Assembly (NCBI GenBank): GCA_963846505.1
Contig: CAWJWD010000007.1
Location: 558,001 to 622,000 of the forward strand
Reading direction: 5' to 3'
Length of the DNA stretch: 64,000 bases
Source: JACVRW01 sp963846505
GTDB taxonomy: Bacteria > Actinomycetota > Thermoleophilia > Solirubrobacterales > Thermoleophilaceae
Positions within the stretch are counted from its first letter, which is position 1, and each line of letters starts with the position of its first letter. The notes under the pieces are model-generated. The model did no database searches. It was given only the letters and a program-made list of their open reading frames with translations, and was not told the origin of the DNA. Position numbers and translations under genes: made by a program. This document shows, piece after piece, positions 1-8,781 of this stretch.

Positions 1-1
1 G

Positions 2-730
2 TTCCACACGGCCGAGGAGTTGGCGCGCCGCGCCAACACCTCCAGCTCGACGGTCGTCCGCTTCGCCCAGGCGCTCGGCTTCGAAGGCTTTCCGGAGCTG
101 CAGGCCGCCGCGCGAGACGAGTACCGTCGCGCTCGCGAGCAGGCCACCGGCACTCCCGACCTCGCAAACCCGCCGCTGTTTCCGATCGACCAGACCGAGT
201 TCGAGACGGCGCTCGCCGCCGATCACGCGAACGTCGCCGAGACGGCGCGCAAGATCGACCGCGACGAGGTCACCGCGGCGGTCGACCTGATCTCCCGCGC
301 GGACCGGATCGTGCTCTGCGGCACCGATCAGATGGCCTTCTTCGCGAGCTACCTGCGCCACCTGCTGATGCTGCTGGACCTGCGTGCCGAGGTGGTCGCG
401 AGTCCAAGCCAAGAGGGCCTGGCGAAGCTCGGCCGGGTCGACGACAAGACCGTGCTGGTCGGCTTCTCGGCCGGACGTCCGCACCCGCTCGTCGTGCGCG
501 CGATGAAGCTGGCGCGCAACCGTCGCGCGGCGACGATCGCGATCGCCGACGCGACGCTCTCCGAGGTCGCCAAGCTTGCCGACCACCGCCTCTACTACTC
601 GTCGAACAGCCCGGCCTACGTGCGCTCGCACACCGCGCTGCTGGGCCTCGTGCAGGCGCTCGCGTACGGCATCTACGCGCTCGACGAGTCGGCCTACGCC
701 GATCGCATCAAGGCCTTTCGTCTGAAGTAA
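2..730 (+). CDS. RpiR/MurR-family transcriptional regulator with SIS domain, 5'-truncated
   Basis: The reading frame is already open at base 2, so the true start lies outside the window. The first visible residues, TAEELARRANTSSSTVVRF, are the second half of an RpiR-type helix-turn-helix (recognition helix with the SSSTVVRF pattern). After a linker, a SIS sugar-phosphate-binding domain spans roughly residues 85-225 (IVLCGTDQMAFFASYLRHLL, then a glycine/serine phosphate loop region around VLVGFSAGRPHPLV). Family members repress or activate sugar or amino-sugar catabolism in response to a phosphosugar. The target cannot be told, because the upstream neighbour is missing and the downstream gene is a secreted hydrolase-like protein. 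The frame ends in TAA 10 bases before that gene. Confidence 0.85.
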   Translation, partial: FHTAEELARRANTSSSTVVRFAQALGFEGFPELQAAARDEYRRAREQATGTPDLANPPLFPIDQTEFETALAADHANVAETARKIDRDEVTAAVDLISRADRIVLCGTDQMAFFASYLRHLLMLLDLRAEVVASPSQEGLAKLGRVDDKTVLVGFSAGRPHPLVVRAMKLARNRRAATIAIADATLSEVAKLADHRLYYSSNSPAYVRSHTALLGLVQALAYGIYALDESAYADRIKAFRLK

Positions 731-740
731 CCTCCTCCAT

Positions 741-2726
741 GTGAGGAGAGGGGCACTCTGCGCGGCCCTCGCCGCGCTCGTCTCGGTCGCCTGCGTTCCC
801 GTCGCCCAGGCGGCCCCACGGGGCTGCGATCCGCTCGATCCCTCGGCCTGCCTGCTGCCCTGGCCGAACGACCGCTTCGTCGAGCATGGGCGCTTGGCGC
901 TGCGCGACGCGATGATGCCGCGCAACGCCGCCGGCAAGCCCATCCACGCGGCCGACTACAACCGCTCGGACGGCTTCAGCCCCGGGCAGACGATCGTCAC
1001 GCGGGTACCGCGGTTGAACCTGCGCCGCAGCGGCGCAGTGCCGGTCACGAACCTCGCACGCAGCTACGCCAAGCGCGCGCCGATCGTCGTGATCGACGCT
1101 CGCACCGGCAAGCGCCAACTGATCTGGGCCGAGCTCGACGCGCAGGCCGCGAGCGCCGGGGCGCGGGCGCTGCTGGTCCATCCGGGTGCGAACTGGCACG
1201 AGGGCCGGCGCTACGTCGTCGCGTTGCGCAACCTGAAGGACCGCCGTGGACGGACGCTGAAGGCACGGCGCGCCTTCCGCGTCTACCGCGATCGACTGCC
1301 CGCCCACGGCCGTGCCGTCCAGGCCCGGCGTCCCCACATGGAGCGGCTGTTTCGCACGCTGCGTCGAGCCGGGATCGCCCGTCGCAGCCTCTACCTGGCT
1401 TGGGACTTCACGGTCGCCAGCGGCGACAACCTCTCGCGTCGGCTGCTGTCGATCCGCGACCGGGCCTTCGCCGAGCTGGGCGACACGAACCTCGCCGACC
1501 GGGAGGTCCAGGGCGGCAGCCCCGCATTCACCGTCGACCGCAGCGAGGACGTCGGCGGCGTGCGCCGCGTCTTCGGCCACTTCACGGTGCCCTGCTTCCT
1601 GGACCAGCCCGGCTGCCCGCCGGGGGCGCGCTTCCGGCTCGGCCGTGACGGGCTCCCGCAACGCGTGCCCGGCAACGCCCAGCAGGCGAACTTCATCTGC
1701 GTGGTGCCGCCGACGGCCTCGCCCGCGACCCCGGCGCGGCCGCTGCTGTTCGGCCACGGGCTGCTGGGCACCGCAGACGCGGTCCTGCAACTGACCCCGC
1801 TCGCGTCGGCCGGCAACTTCGTCGCCTGCGCGACCGACTGGTCGGGCATGTCGACGCCCGACCTGCCCAACGTGCTCGCGCTGTCGGGCGACCTCTCGCG
1901 CTTCCCGACGCTCGCCGACCGCAACCAGCAGGGCTTCCTCAACTTCATGTTCCTCGGTCGTCTGATGCTGCACCCGCAGGGGCTCACGGCGAGTGCAGCG
2001 ATCGGCAACGTGATCGACCAGCGGCGACTGTTCTTCGCCGGCGCGAGCCAGGGCGGGATCCTGGGCGGTGCGTTGACGGCGGTGGCGCCGGACTTCGACC
2101 GCGCGGCGCTGATCGTGCCTGGAATGAACTTCGGGCTGCTGCTGACGCGCAGCACGCAGTTCTCGCGCTTCGCCTCGGTCATCTACCCGGCCTATCCGAA
2201 GCAGCTGGAGCGCCCGCTCGTGCTGTCGCTGATCCAGATGCTCTGGGACCGCGGCGAGGCCAACGGCTACGCCTGGCACATGACTCGCGACCCGTACCCG
2301 AACACGCCGCGCCACACGGTGCTGTTGCACGAGGCCTTCGGCGACCATCAGGTGGCGAACGTCGCGACCGAGGTCGAGGCGCGCGTGGTCGGTGCGCGGC
2401 TGCGCACGCCGTCCCTCGATCCCGGGCGCAGTGTCGACCGGCGACCCTTCTACGGGATCCCGACGCTGCCGTCGCAGCCCTGGTCGGGCAACACGCTGGT
2501 GCTCTACGACACCGGCCCGCTGCGCACGGTCGGTGGAACGGTCTTCGGGACCCCGCCCGCGCCGACCACCAACACCGTGCAGACGCGCGGCGTCGACCCG
2601 CATGCGCTGACCGCGTTCGGTCCACAGGCCGCCGCGCAGTTCTCGGAGTTCCTGAAGCTGGACGGCGCGTTCGTCGACACCTGCGGCGGCCAGCCGTGCC
2701 ATGCGGCCGGTTGGACGGGGCCGTAG
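741..2726 (+). CDS. Secreted alpha/beta-hydrolase-like protein (lipase-like)
   Basis: A 661-residue protein with a clear signal peptide (about residues 1-24, cleavage after AQA). Just after it comes CLLPWPNDRF (residues 37-46), a signature I associate with the N-terminal domain of bacterial virulence-factor-type lipases. An alpha/beta-hydrolase nucleophile elbow, FAGASQGGILGG, places the serine at about residue 436. A later HEAFGDHQV segment near residue 530 could supply the acid and histidine. Likely an exported esterase or lipase, but the substrate is unknown. The GTG start at 741 has only a weak ribosome-binding site; it was chosen because it gives the intact signal peptide. The gene is clean of frameshifts and ends 17 bases before pdxS. 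Confidence 0.75.
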   Translation: MRRGALCAALAALVSVACVPVAQAAPRGCDPLDPSACLLPWPNDRFVEHGRLALRDAMMPRNAAGKPIHAADYNRSDGFSPGQTIVTRVPRLNLRRSGAVPVTNLARSYAKRAPIVVIDARTGKRQLIWAELDAQAASAGARALLVHPGANWHEGRRYVVALRNLKDRRGRTLKARRAFRVYRDRLPAHGRAVQARRPHMERLFRTLRRAGIARRSLYLAWDFTVASGDNLSRRLLSIRDRAFAELGDTNLADREVQGGSPAFTVDRSEDVGGVRRVFGHFTVPCFLDQPGCPPGARFRLGRDGLPQRVPGNAQQANFICVVPPTASPATPARPLLFGHGLLGTADAVLQLTPLASAGNFVACATDWSGMSTPDLPNVLALSGDLSRFPTLADRNQQGFLNFMFLGRLMLHPQGLTASAAIGNVIDQRRLFFAGASQGGILGGALTAVAPDFDRAALIVPGMNFGLLLTRSTQFSRFASVIYPAYPKQLERPLVLSLIQMLWDRGEANGYAWHMTRDPYPNTPRHTVLLHEAFGDHQVANVATEVEARVVGARLRTPSLDPGRSVDRRPFYGIPTLPSQPWSGNTLVLYDTGPLRTVGGTVFGTPPAPTTNTVQTRGVDPHALTAFGPQAAAQFSEFLKLDGAFVDTCGGQPCHAAGWTGP

Positions 2727-2727
2727 G

Positions 2728-2733
2728 TAGCAT
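2728..2733 (+). promoter_or_regulatory. Candidate -10 box for pdxS-pdxT-M29 operon
   Basis: TAGCAT lies 10 bases before the pdxS ATG and there is no Shine-Dalgarno in the gap. Transcription would start within a few bases of the ATG, giving a near-leaderless mRNA. No good -35 is visible. The same TANNNT-before-start arrangement recurs at other genes in this window. Confidence 0.35.
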
Positions 2734-2743
2734 GGACCGCTAG

Positions 2744-3628
2744 ATGGAGATCGGAACGTTTCGAGTCAAGTCGGGCCTTGCCGAGATGCTCAAGGGCGGG
2801 GTGATCATGGACGTGGTCACGCCCGAGCAGGCGAAGGTGGCCGAGGACGCGGGCGCCGCCGCCGTGATGGCGCTCGAGCGCGTGCCGGCCGACATTCGTC
2901 GCGACGGCGGCGTCGCCCGCATGTCGGACCCGACGATGGTCGAGGGCATCCAGGAGGCCGTCTCGATCCCGGTGATGGCCAAGGCGCGCATCGGCCACTT
3001 CGCCGAGGCGCAGGTGCTGCAGGCGCTCGAGGTCGACTACATCGACGAGTCCGAGGTGCTGACGCCGGCCGACGAGGCCAACCACATCGACAAGCACGCC
3101 TTCACGATCCCGTTCGTGTGCGGCGCGACCAACCTCGGCGAGGCCCTGCGGCGGATCGCCGAGGGCGCGGCGATGATCCGCTCCAAGGGCGAGGCGGGCA
3201 CCGGCAACATCGTCGAGGCCGTACGCCACATCCGTCTGATCACGGGCGCGATCCGGCGGCTGCAAGCGCTCGGCGCGATGGAGCTGCCGACGGTGGCGAA
3301 GGAGCTGCAGGCGCCGCTGGAGCTGGTACGCGACGTGGCCGAGCGCGGCAAGCTGCCGGTCGTGCTGTTCTGCGCCGGCGGCATCGCGACGCCCGCCGAC
3401 GCGGCGCTGATGATGCAGCTGGGCGCCGAGGGCAACTTCGTCGGCTCGGGCATCTTCAAGTCCTCCGACCCCGGCCGGCGGGCGCGTGCGATCGTCGAGG
3501 CGACGACGCACTTCGCGGATCCGGAGCGGGTCGCGGCCGCCTCGCGCGGGCTTGGAGACGCGATGCCCGGCCTGGAGATCGGCGCGCTCGAGGCCAACGG
3601 CGGATTGCTTCAAGACCGCGGCTGGTGA
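2744..3628 (+). CDS. pdxS: Pyridoxal 5'-phosphate synthase lyase subunit PdxS
   Basis: A 294-residue (beta/alpha)8 protein, full length for PdxS/Pdx1. It condenses ribose 5-phosphate, glyceraldehyde 3-phosphate and ammonia into pyridoxal phosphate. Key residues are in place: Asp23 in GGVIMDVV, Lys80 in VMAKARIGH (the Schiff-base lysine) and Lys148 in MIRSKGEAGTGN (the second, swinging lysine). Cys126 and the phosphate-binding glycines near the C-terminus (GGIATPADA, GSGIFKSSDP) are also present. It overlaps pdxT by 4 bases (GTGA), consistent with co-translation of the synthase and glutaminase subunits of one complex. Confidence 0.98.
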   Translation: MEIGTFRVKSGLAEMLKGGVIMDVVTPEQAKVAEDAGAAAVMALERVPADIRRDGGVARMSDPTMVEGIQEAVSIPVMAKARIGHFAEAQVLQALEVDYIDESEVLTPADEANHIDKHAFTIPFVCGATNLGEALRRIAEGAAMIRSKGEAGTGNIVEAVRHIRLITGAIRRLQALGAMELPTVAKELQAPLELVRDVAERGKLPVVLFCAGGIATPADAALMMQLGAEGNFVGSGIFKSSDPGRRARAIVEATTHFADPERVAAASRGLGDAMPGLEIGALEANGGLLQDRGW

Positions 3629-4185
3629 GCTCCCCGCTCATCGGCGTCCTCGCCCTCCAGGGCGACTTCGAGGCACATGCGCGGGCGCTGGCCGAGCTCG
3701 GCGCCGAGGCGCGCAGCGTGCGCGTGCCGGCCGAGCTCGAGGGCCTGGACGGGCTCGTGCTGCCCGGTGGCGAGTCCACGACGATGACGCTCGGCATCGA
3801 GCGCGAGGGCCTCGCCGAGCCGTTGCGCGCGTTCGTGCGCAGCGGCAAGCCGGTGCTCGGCACCTGTGCCGGCCTGATCGTGCTCGACCGTGACCACCTC
3901 GGCCTGCTCGACGTCAGCGCCGAGCGCAACGCCTTCGGTCGTCAACTGCACAGCTTCGAGGCCGACCTCGACGTGGCCGGCCTGGGGGAGCTGCGGGCGG
4001 TCTTCATCCGCGCGCCCTGGGTCGAGCGCCACGGCGAGGGCGTCGAGGTGCTCGCCGAGGTCGACGGCCACGCGGTGGCCGTGCGCCAGGACAACATCCT
4101 GGCGGTTGCCTTCCATCCCGAACTGACCGACGACCGGCGGGTGCACCGCTGGGTCGTCCCTGCGACGAACGGAGACAGTCCATGA
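3625..4185 (+). CDS. pdxT: Pyridoxal 5'-phosphate synthase glutaminase subunit PdxT
   Basis: A 186-residue class I glutamine amidotransferase that supplies ammonia to PdxS. Visible signatures are the N-terminal GVLALQGDFEAH, the GGESTTM loop, the nucleophile cysteine in LGTCAGLIVL and the catalytic His-Glu pair in AFHPELTDD. The start was set at GTG 3625 because it overlaps the pdxS stop in a GTGA junction and gives the family's normal N-terminus; longer frames upstream are only shadow of pdxS. The 3' end overlaps the next gene by an ATGA junction. Confidence 0.96.
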   Translation: MSSPLIGVLALQGDFEAHARALAELGAEARSVRVPAELEGLDGLVLPGGESTTMTLGIEREGLAEPLRAFVRSGKPVLGTCAGLIVLDRDHLGLLDVSAERNAFGRQLHSFEADLDVAGLGELRAVFIRAPWVERHGEGVEVLAEVDGHAVAVRQDNILAVAFHPELTDDRRVHRWVVPATNGDSP

Positions 4186-5285
4186 GGGACCAGCGCGTCG
4201 ACGCCCTGGCGCAGATCCTCGTCCGCTACTCCACCAAGGTGAGGCCGGGCGACACCTGCGTGATCCAGTCGACCACCGCCGCCGAGGCGCTGGTGCAGGC
4301 GGTCTACGAGGAGGTGCTGCGCGCAGGCGGCCTGCCGATCATGCAGCTGACCACCGACGAGGCGCAGGCGGCCTTCTTCCGCTTGGCCAGCGACGAGCAG
4401 CTGGACTGGGTGCCGCCGCCCGTCGAGTGGACCGCCGAGCACGCGGACGTGCGCATCGTGGCGCTCGCCGACGTCAACCCGAAGGCGCTCTCGCAGGCCG
4501 ATCCGAAGAAGCAGGCCCGCTCCCAGCGTGCCCGCAAGCACGTCATGGACACGTCGATGAAGCGCGCCGCCGCGGGTGAGCATCGCTGGGCGCTGACCCT
4601 CTTCCCGACGCACGCCTACGCGTCCGAGGCGGGCATGTCGCTGAGCGAGTACGAGGACTTCTACTACGCCGCCTGCCTGGCCACCGACGACGAGCCGCTG
4701 ACGGCCTGGCAGCGTCAGTCCGACGAGGTCAAGCGGTTGACGGAGTGGATGCAGGGGCGCGAGGAGGTCCACGTCACCGCCCCGGGCACCGACCTCGAGA
4801 TCGGTGTCGCCGAGCGCACCTGGATCGCCTGCGCGGGCGAGCACAACATGCCCGACGGCGAGTTCTTCACCGGCCCGGTCGAGGACTCGATCAACGGCGA
4901 GATCGCCTACTCGTTCCCGGCCAGCTACGGCGGCCGCGAGGTCGCCGGCGTCAAGCTGCGCTTCAGGGACGGCGTGGTCGTCGACGCGTCGGCGGATCGA
5001 GGCGAACCGCTGCTGATCGAGATGCTCGACACCGACGAGGGAGCGCGCCGGATCGGCGAGCTCGGCATCGGCACCAACTACGGAATCGCGACCGGCACCA
5101 AGGAGATCCTGCTCGACGAGAAGATCGGCGGCACGGTGCATCTGGCGATCGGCATGAGCTATCCCGAGACCGGCGGCGTCAACGACTCCGCGGTGCACTG
5201 GGACATGGTCTGCGACCTGCGTCAGGGCGGTGCGATCGTCGTCGACGGCATCGAGGTGCAGCGCGACGGGCGCTTCCTCGTCTAG
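4182..5285 (+). CDS. M29-family metalloaminopeptidase
   Basis: A 367-residue protein of the thermophilic aminopeptidase family (AmpS, AmpT, PepS). These are dimetal enzymes that remove N-terminal residues from peptides. Recognisable blocks are EHNMPDGEFFTGP (about residues 220-232), GELGIGTNYGI, LLDEKIGGTVHLAIG and the C-terminal HWDMVCDL (about 339-346); the last three supply the family's Glu/His/Asp metal ligands. It is translationally coupled to pdxT by ATGA, so pdxS-pdxT-M29 form one operon. The link between B6 synthesis and this peptidase is only positional. A short GC hairpin at 5286-5299 follows the stop and may end the transcript. Confidence 0.93.
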   Translation: MRDQRVDALAQILVRYSTKVRPGDTCVIQSTTAAEALVQAVYEEVLRAGGLPIMQLTTDEAQAAFFRLASDEQLDWVPPPVEWTAEHADVRIVALADVNPKALSQADPKKQARSQRARKHVMDTSMKRAAAGEHRWALTLFPTHAYASEAGMSLSEYEDFYYAACLATDDEPLTAWQRQSDEVKRLTEWMQGREEVHVTAPGTDLEIGVAERTWIACAGEHNMPDGEFFTGPVEDSINGEIAYSFPASYGGREVAGVKLRFRDGVVVDASADRGEPLLIEMLDTDEGARRIGELGIGTNYGIATGTKEILLDEKIGGTVHLAIGMSYPETGGVNDSAVHWDMVCDLRQGGAIVVDGIEVQRDGRFLV

Positions 5286-5321
5286 GCCCGGTTTCGGGCT
5301 CGAACGCCATAGACTGATCGC

Positions 5322-6074
5322 ATGGCAGGTCATTCCAAGTGGGCGTCGATCAAGCACAAGAAGAAGGCGGTCGACGCCAAGCGCGGACAGCTGTTCACCA
5401 AGCTCTCGCGCGCGATCACGGTCGCCGCGCGTGAGGGCGGGGGAGACCCGGACGGCAACCCGTCGCTCGCGCTCGCGGTCCAGAAGGCGCGCGACGCGAG
5501 CATGCCCAAGGACAACATCGAGCGGGCGATCGCCAAGGGCACCGGCGCCGACTCCGACGGCGAGACCTTCGAGTCGGTGCTCTACGAGGGCTACGGGCCC
5601 GGCGGGGTCGCGATCCTCGTCGAGGCGCTGACCGACAACCGCAACCGCACCGGTTCCGAGGTGCGGCACCTGTTCTCCAAGCACGGCGGCAATCTCGGCG
5701 AGCCCGGATCGGTCGCCTGGACGTTCGAGAAGAAGGGCGAGATCGTCGTCGACGGCGGTCGCTACGGCGAGGACGACCTGCTCGCGGCGATCGACGCCGG
5801 CGCCGAGGACATGAGCCTCGACGGCGACATCTGGGAGATCGTCACCGGCCCTACCGACGTCGCCGCCGTGCGAGACGCGCTCGACGCGGCCGGCGTCGAG
5901 GTGCAGTCGTCGGAGCTGGTCCAGCGTCCCACCACGCGCACCCCGGTCGACGAGGACAGGGTCGCCTCGCTGATGCGGCTGATCGAGGCCTTCGAGGACC
6001 ATGACGACGTCCAGGCCGTGCACGCGAACTTCGACGTGGACGCCGAGGTGCTCGAGCGCCTCGCCACCGCCTGA
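5322..6074 (+). CDS. yebC: YebC/PmpR (TACO1) family translation or regulatory protein
   Basis: A 250-residue, full-length family member starting with the hallmark MAGHSKWASIKHKKKAVDA. Later hallmarks include ARDASMPKDNIERAI and YEGYGPGGVAILVEALTDN. YebC proteins were long annotated as DNA-binding regulators. YebC-type factors are now known to relieve ribosome stalling at proline-rich stretches, and TACO1 aids mitochondrial translation. It heads the yebC-ruvCAB order typical of Actinobacteria. A TAGACT box at 5310-5315 lies 6 bases before the ATG with no Shine-Dalgarno, suggesting a leaderless transcript. Confidence 0.95.
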   Translation: MAGHSKWASIKHKKKAVDAKRGQLFTKLSRAITVAAREGGGDPDGNPSLALAVQKARDASMPKDNIERAIAKGTGADSDGETFESVLYEGYGPGGVAILVEALTDNRNRTGSEVRHLFSKHGGNLGEPGSVAWTFEKKGEIVVDGGRYGEDDLLAAIDAGAEDMSLDGDIWEIVTGPTDVAAVRDALDAAGVEVQSSELVQRPTTRTPVDEDRVASLMRLIEAFEDHDDVQAVHANFDVDAEVLERLATA

Positions 6075-6125
6075 GCGGCCCCGCCGCCGCGGGAGGCGTC
6101 TGGTCCTCGCCGCAGAATCAGGATC

Positions 6126-6614
6126 GTGGTGGTCGTCCTCGGCATCGATCCCGGTACCGCGCACACCGGCTTCGGCGTGGTGCTCTCGCGTGGCAGCAGG
6201 CTTGCGGCGCTCGACGGCGGCGTGATCGAGACGCGCGCCGGGGTGCCGCTCGAGCGCCGGCTCGTCGACATCCACGCGCGGGTGGAGGAGCTGATCGCCG
6301 AGCACCAGCCGCTGGCGGTGGCCGTCGAGGATCTCTACTTCGGCCGCAACGTCCACAGCGCGCTGGCCGTCGGGCAGGCGCGCGGGGTGGTGCTGCTGGC
6401 CGCCGGCAGCGCCGGGCTGCCGTGCTTCTCGTACACCCCGCAGCAGGTCAAGCAGTCGGTCTGCGGCAGCGGCGGTGCAGCCAAGGACCAGGTCCAGCGC
6501 ATGGTCGGCGCGCTGCTCGGCCTGCCCGAGCCGCCCCGGCCCGACCACGCCGCGGACGCGCTGGCCGTCGCGATCTGCCACGCCAACGGCGCGCCGCTGC
6601 GGGCCGCGCTGTGA
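6126..6614 (+). CDS. ruvC: Crossover junction endodeoxyribonuclease RuvC
   Basis: A 162-residue Holliday junction resolvase with an RNase H-like fold. The first catalytic aspartate is Asp8 in GIDPGTAHTGFG, the catalytic glutamate is in VAVEDLYFGRN (about residue 68), and the C-terminal acidic pair is in RPDHAADALAVAICH. Starts at GTG 6126. It works with RuvA and RuvB encoded just downstream. Confidence 0.97.
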   Translation: MVVVLGIDPGTAHTGFGVVLSRGSRLAALDGGVIETRAGVPLERRLVDIHARVEELIAEHQPLAVAVEDLYFGRNVHSALAVGQARGVVLLAAGSAGLPCFSYTPQQVKQSVCGSGGAAKDQVQRMVGALLGLPEPPRPDHAADALAVAICHANGAPLRAAL

Positions 6615-6681
6615 GCGCGAGGTCGTCCGCGGCGCCGACCAGAATCCGTCGGCGAATGAGCGACGTCGAAGGAGCGAGGCC

Positions 6682-7260
6682 GTGATCGCGCTGATCCGCG
6701 GCGAGGTGATCGTGCGGCTGCCCGGCGAGGTCGTGATCGAGGCCGCGGGCGTGGGCTATCGCATGGCGGTCTCGTCGCAGACGCTCGCCACGGTGCCCGG
6801 TGCCGGCGAGCAGGCGCGGCTGTTCACGCACCTCGTGCTGCGCGACGACGGCATGCATCTGTTCGGCTTCGCCAGCGAGGCCGAGCGAGAGCTCTTCCTG
6901 ATGCTGATCGGCGTGCAGAGCGTCGGTCCCAAGGTGGCGCTGGCCGTGCTCTCCGGCGGCACGTCGCGCGAGTTGCTGAACGCGATCGCCTCGGGCGACA
7001 GCGCGCGCTTCCAGGCGGTGCCGGGCATCGGCAAGCGAACTGCCGAGCGCATCATCGTCGAGCTGCGCGAGAAGGTCGCCGGCAAGGTCACCGACGAGAT
7101 CGTGGTGCGGGCGACGGCCAGCGACGACCCGCGCACGCTCGCCCGCGAGGGCCTGCTCGGGCTCGGCTTCAACCCGCAGGAGGCGGACAAGCTGCTCGAC
7201 GGCGCCCACGGCGAGACGCCCGAGGATCTGATCGCCCACGCGTTGAAGGGAGCCCGATGA
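6682..7260 (+). CDS. ruvA: Holliday junction branch migration protein RuvA
   Basis: A 192-residue protein that forms the tetramer holding the four-way junction. It opens with an OB-fold N-terminus (IALIRGEVIVRLPGEVVIEA). Two helix-hairpin-helix motifs follow (LIGVQSVGPKVALAVL and VPGIGKRTAERIIVEL), then a flexible linker and the C-terminal RuvB-binding domain (GLLGLGFNPQEADKLL). GTG 6682 was chosen because it matches the family start and has a GGAG ribosome-binding site at about 6671. Longer upstream frames are not supported. Overlaps ruvB by ATGA. Confidence 0.96.
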   Translation: MIALIRGEVIVRLPGEVVIEAAGVGYRMAVSSQTLATVPGAGEQARLFTHLVLRDDGMHLFGFASEAERELFLMLIGVQSVGPKVALAVLSGGTSRELLNAIASGDSARFQAVPGIGKRTAERIIVELREKVAGKVTDEIVVRATASDDPRTLAREGLLGLGFNPQEADKLLDGAHGETPEDLIAHALKGAR

Positions 7261-8294
7261 CGGGCATCCGCACCCCGGGCGTCGAGCGCCTGCCCGAGCC
7301 GGCGGCGCTGCCCGAGGACGACTTCGAGCGCACGCTGCGACCGCGGCGGCTCGAGGACTTCATCGGTCAGGAACGGGTCAAGGAGCAGCTGGCGGTCTTC
7401 ATCGAAGCCGCGAAGGCGCGCGGCGAGGCGCTCGACCACGTGCTGCTCGCGGGACCGCCCGGTCTCGGCAAGACCTCGCTGGCGCAGATCGTGGCCAACG
7501 AGCTCGGCGTCGAGTTCGTGCCGACGGCGGGCCCGGCGCTCGAGCGCAAGGGCGACGTCGCCAGCTACCTGACGGCGCTCGAGTCGCACAGCGTGTTCTT
7601 CGTCGACGAGATCCACCGCCTGCCGCGGGCGCTCGAGGAGACGTTCTATCCGGCGATGGAGGACCGCAAGCTGCCGATCACCGTCGGTCAGGGGGCCGGC
7701 GCGCGGGTGGTCACGCTCGACCTGCCGCAGTTCACGCTGATCGGCGCGACGACGCGCACGGGGCTGCTGACCACGCCGCTGCGCGACCGCTTCGGCGTCT
7801 CGCACCGGCTCGAGCTGTACGTGCCGGCGGAGCTCGCGCGGATCGTGCTGCGCTCGGCCGACATCCTCGACGTCGAGATCGACGTCGCCGGCGCCGAGGC
7901 GATCGCGGCGCGGGCACGAGGGACTCCGCGCGTGGCCAACCGGTTGCTCAAGCGCGTGCGCGACGTCGCCGAGGTTCGAGCCAGCGGACGCATCGACACG
8001 GCGCTCGCGCGCGAGGCGCTCGACCTGCTCGAGGTCGACGAGGCGGGCCTCGACCGCCTCGACCGCGAGATCCTCGAGGCGATCTGCGTCAAGTTCGGTG
8101 GCGGACCGGTCGGCCTCTCGACGCTTGCCGTGGCGGTCGGCGAGGAAGCGGACACGATCGAGGACGTCTACGAGCCGTATCTGCTGCAGCAGGGCTTCTT
8201 GATGCGCACCCCTCGTGGACGCGTCGCGACCGAGGCCGCCTATGCTCACCAGGGCCTCGCGGCCCCGCGCGACCGCGGCGAGCGGCTGTTCTAG
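7257..8294 (+). CDS. ruvB: Holliday junction branch migration ATPase RuvB
   Basis: A 345-residue AAA+ motor that drives branch migration with RuvA. Walker A is GPPGLGKTSLAQ (about residues 64-75), Walker B is VFFVDEIHRL, sensor 1 is LIGATTRTGLL, and the arginine-finger region is PLRDRFG. A C-terminal winged helix follows (DTIEDVYEPYLLQQGFLMRT). No frameshift. Directly coupled to ruvA. Confidence 0.98.
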   Translation: MTGIRTPGVERLPEPAALPEDDFERTLRPRRLEDFIGQERVKEQLAVFIEAAKARGEALDHVLLAGPPGLGKTSLAQIVANELGVEFVPTAGPALERKGDVASYLTALESHSVFFVDEIHRLPRALEETFYPAMEDRKLPITVGQGAGARVVTLDLPQFTLIGATTRTGLLTTPLRDRFGVSHRLELYVPAELARIVLRSADILDVEIDVAGAEAIAARARGTPRVANRLLKRVRDVAEVRASGRIDTALAREALDLLEVDEAGLDRLDREILEAICVKFGGGPVGLSTLAVAVGEEADTIEDVYEPYLLQQGFLMRTPRGRVATEAAYAHQGLAAPRDRGERLF

Positions 8295-8331
8295 CACCGG
8301 CCCTTCGGCCTCTGGCTAGCATGAGGCGTTC

Positions 8332-8781
8332 ATGCCGATCTTCATCTGTCCGAATTGCGGCAACCGGAGCACTGCCGCTGAGCGCACCGCCGGCTTCCGC
8401 GATCAGGCACGCGCGTGTTCACGCTGCGGCTTCGGATTCTTGTTCGAACTGCTCGACGACTATTACCCGGCTCCGAACGCCGCCTTCTTCATCCTCGACC
8501 AGCAGAGCAGGCTGATCGGCACCGGCCGTGGAGCGCGCGAGTTGACGGGGCTGGGGGACATGGACGTGATCGGCCGTGCCGTCGGCGACGTGCTCGGGCT
8601 CGAGTTCGAGAACGGCGACGACTACATCGGAACCGCGCTCGAGTGGGGCGTGCGCGTGCTCGACAAGCCCGTGACGGTGCATGCCGAGGGCGACCGTCCG
8701 GAGGCCGCCAAGGCCGACATCTTTCCCGCCTACGATGACGACGGCGGGCTGCTGCTCGTGCTGACGCCCAAGATCTCGTGA
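8332..8781 (+). CDS. Zinc-ribbon plus PAS-like small protein in the yajC position
   Basis: A 149-residue protein. A Cys4 zinc ribbon (ICPNCGN at residues 5-11, then CSRCGF at about 33-38) is followed by a PAS-like domain: AFFILDQQSRLIGTGRGARE is a typical PAS beta-strand/loop start, and the domain ends in a LLLVLTP strand. The role is unknown; a redox or ligand sensor or an adaptor are possible. In most actinobacterial genomes ruvB is followed by yajC and then secD; here this gene fills the slot and overlaps the secDF start by 4 bases (GTGA). A TAGCAT box at 8317-8322 lies 9 bases before the ATG with no Shine-Dalgarno. Confidence 0.75.
   Translation: MPIFICPNCGNRSTAAERTAGFRDQARACSRCGFGFLFELLDDYYPAPNAAFFILDQQSRLIGTGRGARELTGLGDMDVIGRAVGDVLGLEFENGDDYIGTALEWGVRVLDKPVTVHAEGDRPEAAKADIFPAYDDDGGLLLVLTPKIS

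Noticed and set aside
708..2702. Long minus-strand open frame opposite the secreted hydrolase
   Set aside because: Arg/Ala/Gly-rich antisense reading typical of high-GC codon bias; the plus frame has a signal peptide and motifs.
3942..6581. 879-codon minus-strand open frame across the M29, yebC and ruvC genes
   Set aside because: Antisense to three well-supported genes; composition is a GC-skew shadow.
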